Under the pieces are notes generated by a model. The model did not search any database, was not told the DNA's origin, and saw only the letters and a list, made by a program, of their open reading frames with translations. A stretch of 53,032 nt of DNA from an uncultured Clostridia bacterium. GTDB taxonomy: Bacteria > Bacillota > Clostridia > TANB77 > CAG-508. Positions 35,817 to 43,562 of this stretch are shown in pieces (the first letter of the stretch is position 1; every line of letters starts with the position of its first letter). Where the stretch lies: NCBI GenBank assembly GCA_944388795.1, contig CALXKD010000008.1, positions 1-53,032 on the forward strand, written 5' to 3'. Position numbers and translations under genes: made by a program.

Positions 35817-35867
35817 TCTCTACTTGTGAAAAACACAGGTTATAAATCCATAGGGAGGTGAATGATA

Positions 35868-36152
35868 ATGAACAAATATGAAAGTATTATCATTGTTAAT
35901 CCAAATGTTGATGAAGCAGGTTTAAAAGCTTTAGAAGAAAAATTTACAGGATTAATTAATGAAAATGGTAAAGTGGAATCAGTTGAAGAAATGGGAAAAA
36001 GAAAATTAGCTTATGATATTAAAAAATTCACAGAAGCTACATATGTTTTATTCAACTTTGAAGCAAAACCAGAATTAATAGCTGAACTTGAAAGAGTTTA
36101 CAGAATTACAGATGATATTATAAAATTCATCACAGTAAAAGTAGAAAAATAG
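35868..36152 (+). CDS. rpsF: 30S ribosomal protein S6
   Basis: Ribosomal protein S6, 94 residues, which pairs with S18 on the 30S platform. It has the usual NKYESIIIVNPNVDEAGLKAL start, VEEMGKRKLAYDIKKFTEATYVLFNFEA and a C-terminal RVYRITDDIIKFITVKVEK. I choose ATG 35868. The ATG two codons upstream is too close to the GGGAGGTG ribosome binding site. It heads the conserved rpsF-ssb-rpsR operon. Confidence 0.97.
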   Translation: MNKYESIIIVNPNVDEAGLKALEEKFTGLINENGKVESVEEMGKRKLAYDIKKFTEATYVLFNFEAKPELIAELERVYRITDDIIKFITVKVEK

Positions 36153-36206
36153 GAAAAATTAAATAAAGAAGGGGCCTTTATTTAAAGTAAAGAAAGGTGA
36201 TAAGAG

Positions 36207-36635
36207 ATGAACAAAGTAATTTTAATGGGAAGATTAACTAGAGATCCAGAAACCAGATATACACAAACTAACAACACATTAGTATCTTCATTTAGTCTAG
36301 CAGTTAATAGAAGATTTGTAAGACAAGGAGAAGAAAGACAAGCAGATTTTATTAACATTGTTGCATGGAGTAAATTAGGAGAATTTTGTAGTAAATACTT
36401 TAAGAAAGGTCAACAAGTAGGAATTGTTGGAAGAATTCAAACAAGAACTTGGGATGATGACCAAGGACAAAAACACTATGTGACAGAGGTTGTAGCAGAA
36501 GAAGCATATTTTGCTGATAGTAAAAGAGATGGAGAAACCAATAATACATCTTTTGAAAATACATTTGGAAATACAGCACCTGGAAACATGGGAGCAGATT
36601 TTGAGATGTCTTCAAGTGATGACCTACCATTCTAA
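36207..36635 (+). CDS. ssb: Single-stranded DNA-binding protein
   Basis: SSB, 142 residues, coats single-stranded DNA during replication, repair and recombination. The OB-fold contains MNKVILMGRLTRDPETRYTQ, FSLAVNRRF, ADFINIVAWSKLGEFCSKYFKKG and the VVAEEAYFADSK strand. A flexible Asn/Gly-rich linker leads to the acidic C-terminal tip SSSDDLPF, the docking site for partner proteins. It lies between rpsF and rpsR. Confidence 0.97.
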   Translation: MNKVILMGRLTRDPETRYTQTNNTLVSSFSLAVNRRFVRQGEERQADFINIVAWSKLGEFCSKYFKKGQQVGIVGRIQTRTWDDDQGQKHYVTEVVAEEAYFADSKRDGETNNTSFENTFGNTAPGNMGADFEMSSSDDLPF

Positions 36636-36659
36636 TTTGTTAGGGGGGAAAATAGAAAA

Positions 36660-36938
36660 ATGGCAGATAAAAAACAAAATAAAAGAAATAACAAAAATTA
36701 TGATGAGGATTACAATCCAAGATTCAGAAAACAAAGAAAAAAAGTATGTTTATTATGTAGTGACAAAAACTTTGTGTTAGATTATAAAAATCCAGAACAA
36801 TTAAGAAAGTTCATTAGTGATAAAGGAAAAATCTTACCAAGAAGAACAACAGGAATGTGTGCAAAACATCAAAGAGATATCACAATTGCTATTAAAAGAG
36901 CAAGACATATTGCTTTATTACCATATGCACAAAAATAA
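36660..36938 (+). CDS. rpsR: 30S ribosomal protein S18
   Basis: Ribosomal protein S18, 92 residues. Motifs: a basic N-terminal arm, [19 protein letters not shown] with a CxxC, then [39 protein letters not shown]. The four Cys/His positions (C, C, C, H) fit the zinc-binding form of S18. It is the last gene of the rpsF operon. Confidence 0.97.
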   Translation: MADKKQNKRNNKNYDEDYNPRFRKQRKKVCLLCSDKNFVLDYKNPEQLRKFISDKGKILPRRTTGMCAKHQRDITIAIKRARHIALLPYAQK

Positions 36939-36943
36939 GATTA

Positions 36944-36982
36944 AAAAAGTTAGAATATACCGTATTCTAGCTTTTATTTTTT
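36944..36982 (+). terminator. Terminator of the rpsF-ssb-rpsR operon
   Basis: AAAGTTAGAATA and TATTCTAGCTTT pair around a five-base loop and lead into a long T run. Confidence 0.85.
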
Positions 36983-37053
36983 TCAATACAAGAAATTCTT
37001 GCCAAATTATGTAAAATATAGTAAAATAGAGAGGTCAAGAAAAGAGGGATAAA

Positions 37054-38289
37054 ATGGATAAAAAGTTATTAGAATTAGCAAAAAAAGTAGAAAAAAAGAT
37101 AGAACCACAATTCAAAAAAATAGAAGAAATTTGTAGTAAAAATAGTATAAAAGTAATAGAGGCATTTCAAGAATGTAATTTACAAGAGATGCATTTAGCA
37201 ACTTCAACAGGATATGGGATTGATGAAGTAGGAAGAAATAAAATAGAGGAAATTTATGCAAAAATATTTAAAGCAGAGGATAGTTTAGTAAGAGCACAAT
37301 TTATTTCAGGAACACATGCTTTAGCAATTACCTTATCTGCTTTATTACGTCCAAATGATACTATGGTTAGTATAACAGGAGCGCCATATGATACTTTACA
37401 AACTGTTATTGGAATAGGAAAAGAAGTAAGTGAAAGTTCATTAAAGGCTTTCGGAATACACTATGAACAAATTGAATTAGTAAATAATGATTTTGATATA
37501 GAAACAATTAAGGAAAGATTATCAAAAAATAATGTTAAATTAATAGAAATTCAAAGATCAAGAGGATACTCTACAAGAGAGAGTTTAACAATAGAAAAAA
37601 TAGAAAAAGCAATACAAGCCATAAGGGAAGTTAATAAAAATGTGATTATCATGGTAGACAATTGTTATGGGGAATTTGTACAAGATAGAGAGCCAATTGA
37701 GGTTGGAGCAGATATTGCAGTAGGGTCATTGATGAAAAATTTGGGAGCCGGAATTGCCACAAGTGGAGCATATATTGTAGGAAAAGAACATTTAATTCAA
37801 TTATGTGCAGAAAGATTAACAGCACCAGGAATTGGAAAAGAAATTGGTCCATCACTAAATCAAAATACAAATTTATTAAAAGGATTATTTTTTGCACCAC
37901 AAGTTGTGGCAAGCAGTGTCAAAACAGCTGTATTTGCAAGTTGCATTTTAGAAGAATTAGGATATACAGTAGAACCTAAATATAATGATGAGAGAGCAGA
38001 TATTGTTCAAACGATTCATTTAGGAACAGCTGAAAAATTAATTAAATTTTGCCAAGGCATTCAAAAAGGTTCTCCAATTGATTCATGTGTTATACCAGAA
38101 CCAAGTCCAATGGGGGGATATGAAGATGAAGTTATTATGGCAGCAGGAACATTTACAGAAGGGTCAACCATTGAACTTAGCTGTGATGGTCCAATTAGAG
38201 AACCATATATAGCATATATGCAAGGTGGATTAACTTATGATTATGGAAAATATGGTATATTAAAAGCAATAGGAGAAATGAGAAAATAA
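37054..38289 (+). CDS. ynbB: Methionine gamma-lyase-like PLP enzyme (YnbB family)
   Basis: A 411-residue PLP-dependent enzyme of the YnbB/"aluminium resistance" family, related to Cys/Met metabolism lyases. Features: STGYGIDEVGRNKIEEIYAKIF near residue 50, SGTHALAITLSALLRPND near 88, VDNCYGEFVQDREPIEVGADIAVGSLMKN near 207 with the PLP-anchoring Lys in GSLMKN, and the C-terminal IPEPSPMGGYEDEVIMAAGTF. The true reaction is not established for the family. It is followed 15 bases later by a flavoprotein gene, and the two may be cotranscribed. Confidence 0.85.
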   Translation: MDKKLLELAKKVEKKIEPQFKKIEEICSKNSIKVIEAFQECNLQEMHLATSTGYGIDEVGRNKIEEIYAKIFKAEDSLVRAQFISGTHALAITLSALLRPNDTMVSITGAPYDTLQTVIGIGKEVSESSLKAFGIHYEQIELVNNDFDIETIKERLSKNNVKLIEIQRSRGYSTRESLTIEKIEKAIQAIREVNKNVIIMVDNCYGEFVQDREPIEVGADIAVGSLMKNLGAGIATSGAYIVGKEHLIQLCAERLTAPGIGKEIGPSLNQNTNLLKGLFFAPQVVASSVKTAVFASCILEELGYTVEPKYNDERADIVQTIHLGTAEKLIKFCQGIQKGSPIDSCVIPEPSPMGGYEDEVIMAAGTFTEGSTIELSCDGPIREPYIAYMQGGLTYDYGKYGILKAIGEMRK

Positions 38290-38304
38290 GGGAAGGAAAT
38301 TTTT

Positions 38305-39570
38305 GTGAGTAAAGTAGTTGTAATAGGTGGTGGCCCTGCTGGAATGATGGCAGCGATTACTGCGAAAGAAAATAAAAATGATGTTTTGATAATAGAAAAA
38401 AATAATCAATTAGGAAAAAAACTCTTAATTACAGGAAAAGGAAGATGTAATATTACATCTTCTATAGAGATGGAAAATTTTATCAAAAATACACCAGGAA
38501 ATGGTATATTTTTATACAGTGCTTATCAACAATATACAAATAAAGATATAATTGAATTCTTAAAACGACAAGGACTAGAGGTAAAAGAAGAAAGAGGAAA
38601 TCGAATCTTTCCAGTAACAGATAAATCTGTTGATGTTTTGAAATGTTTTACGAAAAAGATTAAGGAATTAGGTATAGATATAAAATATAATACAAAAGTT
38701 GTAGAAATTTTAACTGAAATAATAGATGGAGAACATATCGTAATTGGTGTTAAGACAGATAAAGAGAAGATAAAGGCCAATAAAGTCATATTAGCAACAG
38801 GAGGAAAAAGTTATCCACTAACTGGTTCAACAGGAGATGGATATCAGTTAGCAGAAAAGTTAGGACATCATATAACATCAATAAAACCATCATTAGTTCC
38901 TTTAGAAGTATATGATAAAATGGAATGTAAAGAATTACAGGGATTAAGCTTAAGAAATGTTGGAATAAAATTAATAGATATAGAAAAACATAAACAAATT
39001 TATGAAGATTTTGGAGAAATGATATTTACTCATTTTGGTGTTTCAGGTCCAACCATTTTAAGTGCATCAGCACATTTGGTTAGGTATAAAAATATTGACA
39101 GACTATTTCATGAGAAAAAGATTATTTTAAAAATAGATTTAAAACCAGCTTTAGATGAAAAGAAGTTAAATGATAGAATTTTAAGAGATTTTGAGGGTGT
39201 AAAAAATAAGCAATTTAAAAATAGTTTAGATAAATTATTACCACAAAAATTAATACCAGTTATCATTATGAGAAGTAGAATAAATCCTAATAAAAAAGTG
39301 AATGAAATAACCAAAAAAGAAAGAGAAGAACTAATAAAGGAAATTAAGGATTTTGAAATTATCATCAAGGGATTTAGACCAATAGAGGAAGCAATTATTA
39401 CAAGTGGTGGAATCAATATTAAAGAAATTAATCCAAAAACAATGGAATCTAAAAAAGTAAAGGGACTGTATTTTGCAGGAGAAGTTATAGATGTAGATAG
39501 TTATACAGGAGGGTTTAATTTACAAATAGCATATTCTACAGGCTATGTGGCTGGGTTAAATAAAGAGTAA
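38305..39570 (+). CDS. HI0933-family flavoprotein (NAD(P)/FAD-dependent oxidoreductase)
   Basis: A 421-residue FAD-binding protein of the HI0933/YhiN/BaiN family. The Rossmann motif VVVIGGGPAGMMAAITAKE opens the protein, then the family motif GKKLLITGKGRCNITSS near residue 45, KVILATGGKSYPLTGSTGDGY near 155, GEMIFTHFGVSGPTIL near 235, and the C-terminal FAD loop GLYFAGEVIDVDSYTGGFNLQIAYSTG. The substrate is unknown in most members. The start is GTG at 38305 after GGGAAGGAA. A yigZ gene follows closely. Confidence 0.9.
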   Translation: MSKVVVIGGGPAGMMAAITAKENKNDVLIIEKNNQLGKKLLITGKGRCNITSSIEMENFIKNTPGNGIFLYSAYQQYTNKDIIEFLKRQGLEVKEERGNRIFPVTDKSVDVLKCFTKKIKELGIDIKYNTKVVEILTEIIDGEHIVIGVKTDKEKIKANKVILATGGKSYPLTGSTGDGYQLAEKLGHHITSIKPSLVPLEVYDKMECKELQGLSLRNVGIKLIDIEKHKQIYEDFGEMIFTHFGVSGPTILSASAHLVRYKNIDRLFHEKKIILKIDLKPALDEKKLNDRILRDFEGVKNKQFKNSLDKLLPQKLIPVIIMRSRINPNKKVNEITKKEREELIKEIKDFEIIIKGFRPIEEAIITSGGINIKEINPKTMESKKVKGLYFAGEVIDVDSYTGGFNLQIAYSTGYVAGLNKE

Positions 39571-39589
39571 CGTATTTGGAGAAAAAATA

Positions 39590-40228
39590 ATGAATCATTT
39601 TTTAACGATAAAAGAAAATATAGAAACAGAAATTGTTGTAAAAAAATCAAAATTTATTGCCAATCTTATAAAAGTATCATCAAAGGAACAAGCAGAGCAA
39701 GAGATTAAGAAAATCAGGAAGAAATATTTTGATGCAAGGCATCATTGTATTTCTTATAGAATTTTAGAAAATGAAAAAATAGAAGAAAGATTTAGTGATG
39801 ATGGAGAACCATCTGGGACAGCAGGAGGTCCGATGCTAAATATCTTACAAAAAAATAATTTAATAAATGTGCTAATTGTTGTAACTAGGTATTTTGGAGG
39901 AATATTGCTAGGAACTGGTGGTTTGGTTAGAGCGTATTCAGATAGTTTATTAAAGGCAATAGAGGAAAGTGAAGTACTAGAATTCACAATAGGAATTGAA
40001 TGTGAAGTAAAACTAGAATATAATCAATTTGAAAAATTTAAATATTATTGTAAAAATAATGATATTCAAATAAAAAATACAAGTTATACAGAAGAAATTG
40101 TTTGTAAAATAGAGATGGAAGAGGATAAAAAAGAAAAATTAATAAGAGATTATGCATTAAAAAATATTAATTTATTAAATATAGAAGTTTTATCTAAAAA
40201 ATATATAGAGAAAAGTATAGAAAAATAA
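39590..40228 (+). CDS. yigZ: YigZ/IMPACT family protein
   Basis: A 212-residue protein of the YigZ/IMPACT (UPF0029) family, an RNA- or ribosome-associated fold of unclear bacterial role. Key segments: KKSKFIANLIKVSSKEQAEQ near residue 18, DARHHCISYRI near 47, FSDDGEPSGTAGGPMLNIL near 67, and VLIVVTRYFGGILLGTGGLVRAYSD near 92. The C-terminal DUF1949-type domain covers residues 135-200. It is the last gene before spo0A. Confidence 0.92.
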   Translation: MNHFLTIKENIETEIVVKKSKFIANLIKVSSKEQAEQEIKKIRKKYFDARHHCISYRILENEKIEERFSDDGEPSGTAGGPMLNILQKNNLINVLIVVTRYFGGILLGTGGLVRAYSDSLLKAIEESEVLEFTIGIECEVKLEYNQFEKFKYYCKNNDIQIKNTSYTEEIVCKIEMEEDKKEKLIRDYALKNINLLNIEVLSKKYIEKSIEK

Positions 40229-40302
40229 TCGTTTTATAAAATAAATGGAAAAAATTACCAGTTTGTATTGCAATTTATCATCTGTAAGCATATAATTTGA
40301 AC

Positions 40303-40317
40303 TGTAAAATTTTTACA
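40303..40317 (+). promoter_or_regulatory. Perfect 15-base palindrome upstream of spo0A
   Basis: TGTAAAA-T-TTTTACA lies 24 bases before the spo0A ATG. It could be an operator or merely an AT-rich chance palindrome. I could not assign sigma-H or 0A-box elements with confidence. Confidence 0.3.
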
Positions 40318-40340
40318 ATTTATTTGGTGGAGGAGAAAAT

Positions 40341-41165
40341 ATGAAAGAGAAAATTACAGTTTTAATAGCAGATGACAATCAAGAGTTTAGTCAAACATTA
40401 GCATCATATATAGATGCGCAAGAAGATATGGAGGTTATTGCGAAAGCAAAGGATGGAACAGAAGTAATAGATATTATTGCCAATACAGTACCAGATGTTA
40501 TATTATTAGATGTGATTATGCCACATTTAGATGGATTAGGTGTGTTAGAAAATATTAATAAAATCAAAATAGCCAAAAAACCAATTTGCATCATGTTATC
40601 AGCAGTAGGACAAGATAAAATAACACAAAGAGCTATAGAGTTAGGAGCACAATATTATGTAGTAAAACCTATTGATATCGAATTATTGATAAAAAGAATA
40701 AGAGAATTTAAATTCTATAAACCAGCAACACAAAATACAAATAATAATTTCTTGGCAAGAGAAGCAAAACCACAATACATTGAAATTTCTTCAGAAAATG
40801 TTAAAACAGAAGAAAATTTAGAAGCATTGGTAACCAATATTATTCATGAAGTTGGTGTACCTGCACATATTAAAGGATACCAATATTTAAGAGAAGCAAT
40901 TATGATGGTAGTGAATGATATAGATGTGATTAATCAAATAACGAAGAGTCTATATCCACAAATAGCACATAAATTTAATACAACACCAAGTAGAGTAGAA
41001 AGAGCCATTCGCCATGCTATAGAAGTAGCTTGGGGAAGAGGGCAACAAGAAGTAGTTGAAAATATATTTGGATATACCATTTCGGCTGCTAAAGGTAAGC
41101 CAACAAATTCAGAATTTATAGCGATGATAGCTGATAAGCTACGCCTTGAATTAAAGAGTGCATAA
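40341..41165 (+). CDS. spo0A: Sporulation master regulator Spo0A
   Basis: Spo0A, 274 residues, the phosphorelay-controlled transcription factor that commits cells to sporulation. The receiver domain (1-125) has the acidic pocket DDNQEF, the phospho-acceptor Asp in [15 protein letters not shown] and the Lys of VVKPID. The C-terminal DNA-binding domain has the recognition region [21 protein letters not shown] and [28 protein letters not shown], both nearly invariant. The start follows GGTGGAGGAG. Its last 50 codons occur again in decayed form at 42738. Confidence 0.98.
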   Translation: MKEKITVLIADDNQEFSQTLASYIDAQEDMEVIAKAKDGTEVIDIIANTVPDVILLDVIMPHLDGLGVLENINKIKIAKKPICIMLSAVGQDKITQRAIELGAQYYVVKPIDIELLIKRIREFKFYKPATQNTNNNFLAREAKPQYIEISSENVKTEENLEALVTNIIHEVGVPAHIKGYQYLREAIMMVVNDIDVINQITKSLYPQIAHKFNTTPSRVERAIRHAIEVAWGRGQQEVVENIFGYTISAAKGKPTNSEFIAMIADKLRLELKSA

Positions 41166-41297
41166 AATTTTAGTAAACCTTAGAAAATGCAATAAATCAA
41201 TTTAATATAATGAAATAAACTTTCAAGATTTATTGGTCATTATTTTAGTATATTTATTAAAATAATATCAATAGAAATTGGAGGTTTTTTGTTGTAA
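41166..41297 (+). other. Intergenic region downstream of spo0A, partly duplicated
   Basis: AT-rich. The segment AATAAACTTTCAAGATTTATTG near 41214-41237 recurs with one change at 43029-43050, and the ribosome-binding-like ATTGGAGGTTTTTTG at 41276 recurs approximately at 43083. It links to the spo0A fragment duplication. Confidence 0.55.
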
Positions 41298-41456
41298 ATT
41301 GATTATGATATTGATGATTTTATGACTTATTGTGAGGTTAAAAATCTGTCGAAAAAGACATTGACAAGTGAGCAAATTTTAAGACTATTCACACAATATT
41401 TTAAAAAGTTTTTCCAATTATGCAAATTTCCCTTTTATTGCAACATTCCCTTTTGA
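41298..41456 (+). pseudogene. Remnant of a tyrosine recombinase N-terminus
   Basis: This frame reads IDYDIDDFMTYCEVKNLSKK, then TLTSEQILRLFTQYFK, before drifting into low-quality sequence and a TGA at 41454. The pattern is that of the SAM-like N-terminal domain of XerC/XerD-type integrases (DFLxYxxxxxLSxxTxxxYxxxL). An in-frame TAA at 41295 just after a GGAGG-like site and the missing Tyr-containing codon show decay. No catalytic domain follows. Confidence 0.55.
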
Positions 41457-41603
41457 AGATTTTTCAATTTTAATTTTTTTATAATATAATCTATGAGATA
41501 GTATATAAAAAAATAAATTTAAAACAAATATACAAAAGGTGTACAATTAAAAATTGTTGTGATATAATCCGACATATAGAAAATAAGAAGGGGAGAAAAG
41601 CAA
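41457..41603 (+). other. AT-rich region upstream of the LPKAG protein gene
   Basis: No gene is visible. Likely promoter DNA for the gene at 41604. A possible -10 TATAAT-like element (GATATAATC) lies at 41561-41569, with weak -35 candidates. Confidence 0.4.
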
Positions 41604-42486
41604 ATGAAGAAATTAAAAATTATTTTTATGTTTGTATTTATTTTATATGTTTTATTATGTAATAATTTTGTTTATGCAGAAGAACAATTTCATATAGTAA
41701 AAGATTTTTATATTGGAGAAACTGAAACAGAAGAAACAAGAAAAGTTAAAGAAAATATATTTCCAGAAAGATTTAAAGACATAAATACTAAAGTAGAAAC
41801 AGATTACTTTAATACAATTGATGAAAAGGCTTTAAGTTATGATGAAATTTTATATCAAATTATAGCATTAGACTTTGAACAAGCAAAAGAAGTAATTGGA
41901 TTTAGAGAAAAAGTAGAAGAAGAACTAAATAAACAATCAGAATATATAGCTGAGCAAAAAGTTTTGGCTCAAAGAGAAAATCCAACAGTAACAATAGAAG
42001 AAGTTAATAATTTAATAGACGAATATAATAAAAATTGTACTCAAATGGCGAAAGAAGTAAAGGAGAAATACCCTACATATGATGAAAACAATTGGAAAGA
42101 GTTACAAAACGGAAATAGAATGGTATTTACTGATACCACTGGAAAAACAGCATATTTATTTATATTTGCCAAAGTTACTGACAATGATTTTAAAGAAGAA
42201 AAAACAAAATATATTTTTACAGAATATGACTTGAATTACGAATATTTTAAGAGACAAGGAAGTAATGTTCCATCACAAGGGACAAATGATAATACAACAA
42301 ATATAGTTCAAGATGAAGAGCAAAAAACGACACAAAACAATAATAAAAACAATGATAAAACAGTAGCACCAACAAAACTACCAAAAGCACGGTTTAACAA
42401 GTATTATAATACCAATAATAATATTTGTACTAATATTAAGTATAATTTTCTATAAAAGGCAAAAATACTGGAAAGGTATAAAATAA
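41604..42486 (+). CDS. Secreted surface protein with LPKAG sorting signal, +1 frameshift at CGG
   Basis: A secreted protein with a signal peptide (residues 1-25, hydrophobic core IIFMFVFILYVLLCNNF and a YAE-type cleavage site), a 200-residue charged helical/beta region of unknown fold, and an Asn/Thr/Lys-rich wall-spanning stretch near 225-260. The zero frame reaches an in-frame CGG at 42390 and would end after 21 more codons in a hydrophilic tail. Skipping the C gives LPKAG, a hydrophobic segment (SIIIPIIIFVLILSIIFY) and the basic tail KRQKYWKGIK: a textbook sortase anchoring signal of about 293 residues in total. So anchoring to the wall depends on the shift, and the unshifted product would be released. 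Confidence 0.8.
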
Positions 42487-42492
42487 AAGAAT

Positions 42493-42520
42493 AAAGCAAT
42501 AGACCAAAATCTATTGCTTA
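42493..42520 (+). terminator. Terminator of the LPKAG protein gene
   Basis: AAGCAATAGA and TCTATTGCTT pair perfectly around CCAAAA, followed by T8. It lies just after the shifted-frame stop at 42486, consistent with that frame being the real end of the gene. Confidence 0.88.
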
Positions 42521-42737
42521 TTTTTTTTAAAAGTTGAATATTTCACTTTTAGTTTTTTATTGTTTTCGTGCCAATGATTAAGAAAAATTTTTTGTCGAAA
42601 AACGATTTATTGGTATTTACTATATGAGAAAAGCAATTAAATAATTTAAGCATAAACCTATAAAGCCTATGCGAATTTAAAACAAAAACAAAATTGAATA
42701 TTTTACATAAGGTTATAGGAAATAAAAATAAAAAACA

Positions 42738-42890
42738 AATGCCATAGAAGTTACATGAGGTAGAGGCCAACAAGAAGCAGTAGAAAGTATATTCGGTTGT
42801 ACAATTTCAGCAGTAAAAGGAAAAACAACCAACAGCAAATTTATAGCAATGATTGCTGATAAGTTAAGACTAGAATTAAAGAGTGCATAA
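42738..42890 (+). pseudogene. Decayed duplicate of the spo0A 3' end
   Basis: The 50-codon frame ending at 42890 reads [13 protein letters not shown], then [20 protein letters not shown], and aligns without gaps to Spo0A residues 225-274 (41013-41165). By eye 41 of 50 codons keep the residue. One TGG (Trp) has become TGA, and the copy has no start or upstream domain. It is a partial duplication, not a functional gene. Confidence 0.85.
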
Positions 42891-43028
42891 GATATGCTGC
42901 AAAGCACTGTAAGAGTAAGAATACATAAAATTAAAAAAATTGTTTGTATAGCTATAAACTCTATAAAAATAGTCATAGAAAAAGTGAAAAATCAGCTCTC
43001 AAGGCAATAAATAAAAAGTTCATAGGAC

Positions 43029-43050
43029 AATAAACTTCCAAGATTTATTG
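43029..43050 (+). repeat. Second copy of the spo0A downstream repeat
   Basis: This segment repeats 41214-41237 with one substitution (TTCC for TTTC). Together with the spo0A fragment it shows the duplication spans the gene's 3' end and its downstream flank. The rest of 42521-43116 is AT-rich without a gene I can support. Confidence 0.6.
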
Positions 43051-43116
43051 ATTAATATAAAAAAATGTTAATCATTAAAGATTGGAGTTCTTTTGTAAAA
43101 ATTTGTTTTGTTCGCT

Positions 43117-43145
43117 AGACAAGGAAGTAAAAATATACTATACTA
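43117..43145 (+). promoter_or_regulatory. Promoter of the small hydrophobic peptide mRNA
   Basis: TAGACA at 43117-43122 and TATACT at 43140-43145 are 17 bases apart. Transcription would start near 43152, giving a 55-base leader. Confidence 0.7.
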
Positions 43146-43206
43146 AGCTAACATAGGAAATGAGAATGAGCAGATGTGGTTTGCCTCTAATAAGGAGGTG
43201 AGGCTT

Positions 43207-43329
43207 ATGGTAGAAATACAAACATTAATTGCAACAATATACATATTATATTATTCATTAATTGGAGTAACTATCATAGCAATTGCCTTAATTATAGCAT
43301 TAGCAGTAATTTTGAGCAAAAGCGAATAA
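43207..43329 (+). CDS. 40-residue hydrophobic peptide, candidate type I toxin
   Basis: A 40-residue peptide, MVEIQTLIATIYI at the start, one strongly hydrophobic helix through residues 6-36 (Ile/Leu/Ala/Val), then a short charged end SKSE. It has an exceptionally strong ribosome binding site (TAAGGAGGTGAGG). Length, composition and position opposite a convergent small RNA fit type I toxins such as TxpA, BsrG or holin-like toxins, which depolarise or disturb the membrane. The mRNA 5' end can pair with its own 3' region (see findings), as in known type I systems. No sequence family is certain. Confidence 0.7.
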   Translation: MVEIQTLIATIYILYYSLIGVTIIAIALIIALAVILSKSE

Positions 43330-43333
43330 CCAA

Positions 43334-43420
43334 TAAAAAAACACATCTGTTAACTTTGACGAGTCAGATGTGCTAAAACATTTAACTTGGCAAATCACGC
43401 TTGTGGTTTCTCCATTTCCT
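43334..43420 (-). ncRNA. Convergent small RNA, candidate antitoxin
   Basis: A consensus promoter on the minus strand (TTGACA at 43455-43450, TATAAT at 43432-43427, 17 bases apart) should produce an RNA starting near 43420. It runs towards the toxin gene and ends at a hairpin (GCACATCTG and CAGATGTG, 43372-43342) followed by T7 (43341-43335). The RNA of about 86 bases has no reading frame of note. It overlaps the expected 3' end of the toxin mRNA, so it would act as an antisense antitoxin. The signals are very clear; the role is inferred. Confidence 0.75.
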
Positions 43421-43426
43421 ATAATT

Positions 43427-43455
43427 ATTATACACAGATTAAACGGATTTGTCAA
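43427..43455 (-). promoter_or_regulatory. Perfect consensus promoter of the antisense RNA
   Basis: On the minus strand TTGACA and TATAAT match the sigma-A consensus at all 12 positions with a 17-base spacer. Confidence 0.9.
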
Positions 43456-43562
43456 ATAATTAGAAATGCTTTTAATATTGTATTTTAGTCAAAAAGATAA
43501 TTACTATGTAAAATAATAGTGTTGGAAAAGTATTAAAAATATAAATAATGAAAGGAGAAAAA

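Noticed and set aside
36511..37014. Overlapping small frames within ssb and rpsR
   Set aside because: They are in other frames of strongly conserved genes, with no ribosome binding sites or family similarity.
4346..42392. The four frame breaks as simple sequencing indels
   Set aside because: Not excluded, but random or homopolymer errors would not be expected to place an in-frame CGG at the break in four of four genes when CGG otherwise never appears in native genes. The flanking bases share no methylation-type motif that I can see.
4330..42395. RF2-like frameshift with an upstream Shine-Dalgarno stimulator
   Set aside because: Only the dismutase (GAGG) and flippase (AGGA) sites have a purine-rich stretch just upstream, and the other two have none. 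The shift codon is not a stop.
42753..42758. TGA in the spo0A fragment as evidence of TGA decoded as Trp
   Set aside because: The fragment lacks a start and most of the gene and has other substitutions, and many intact genes here end in TGA or use TGG for Trp. It is ordinary decay.
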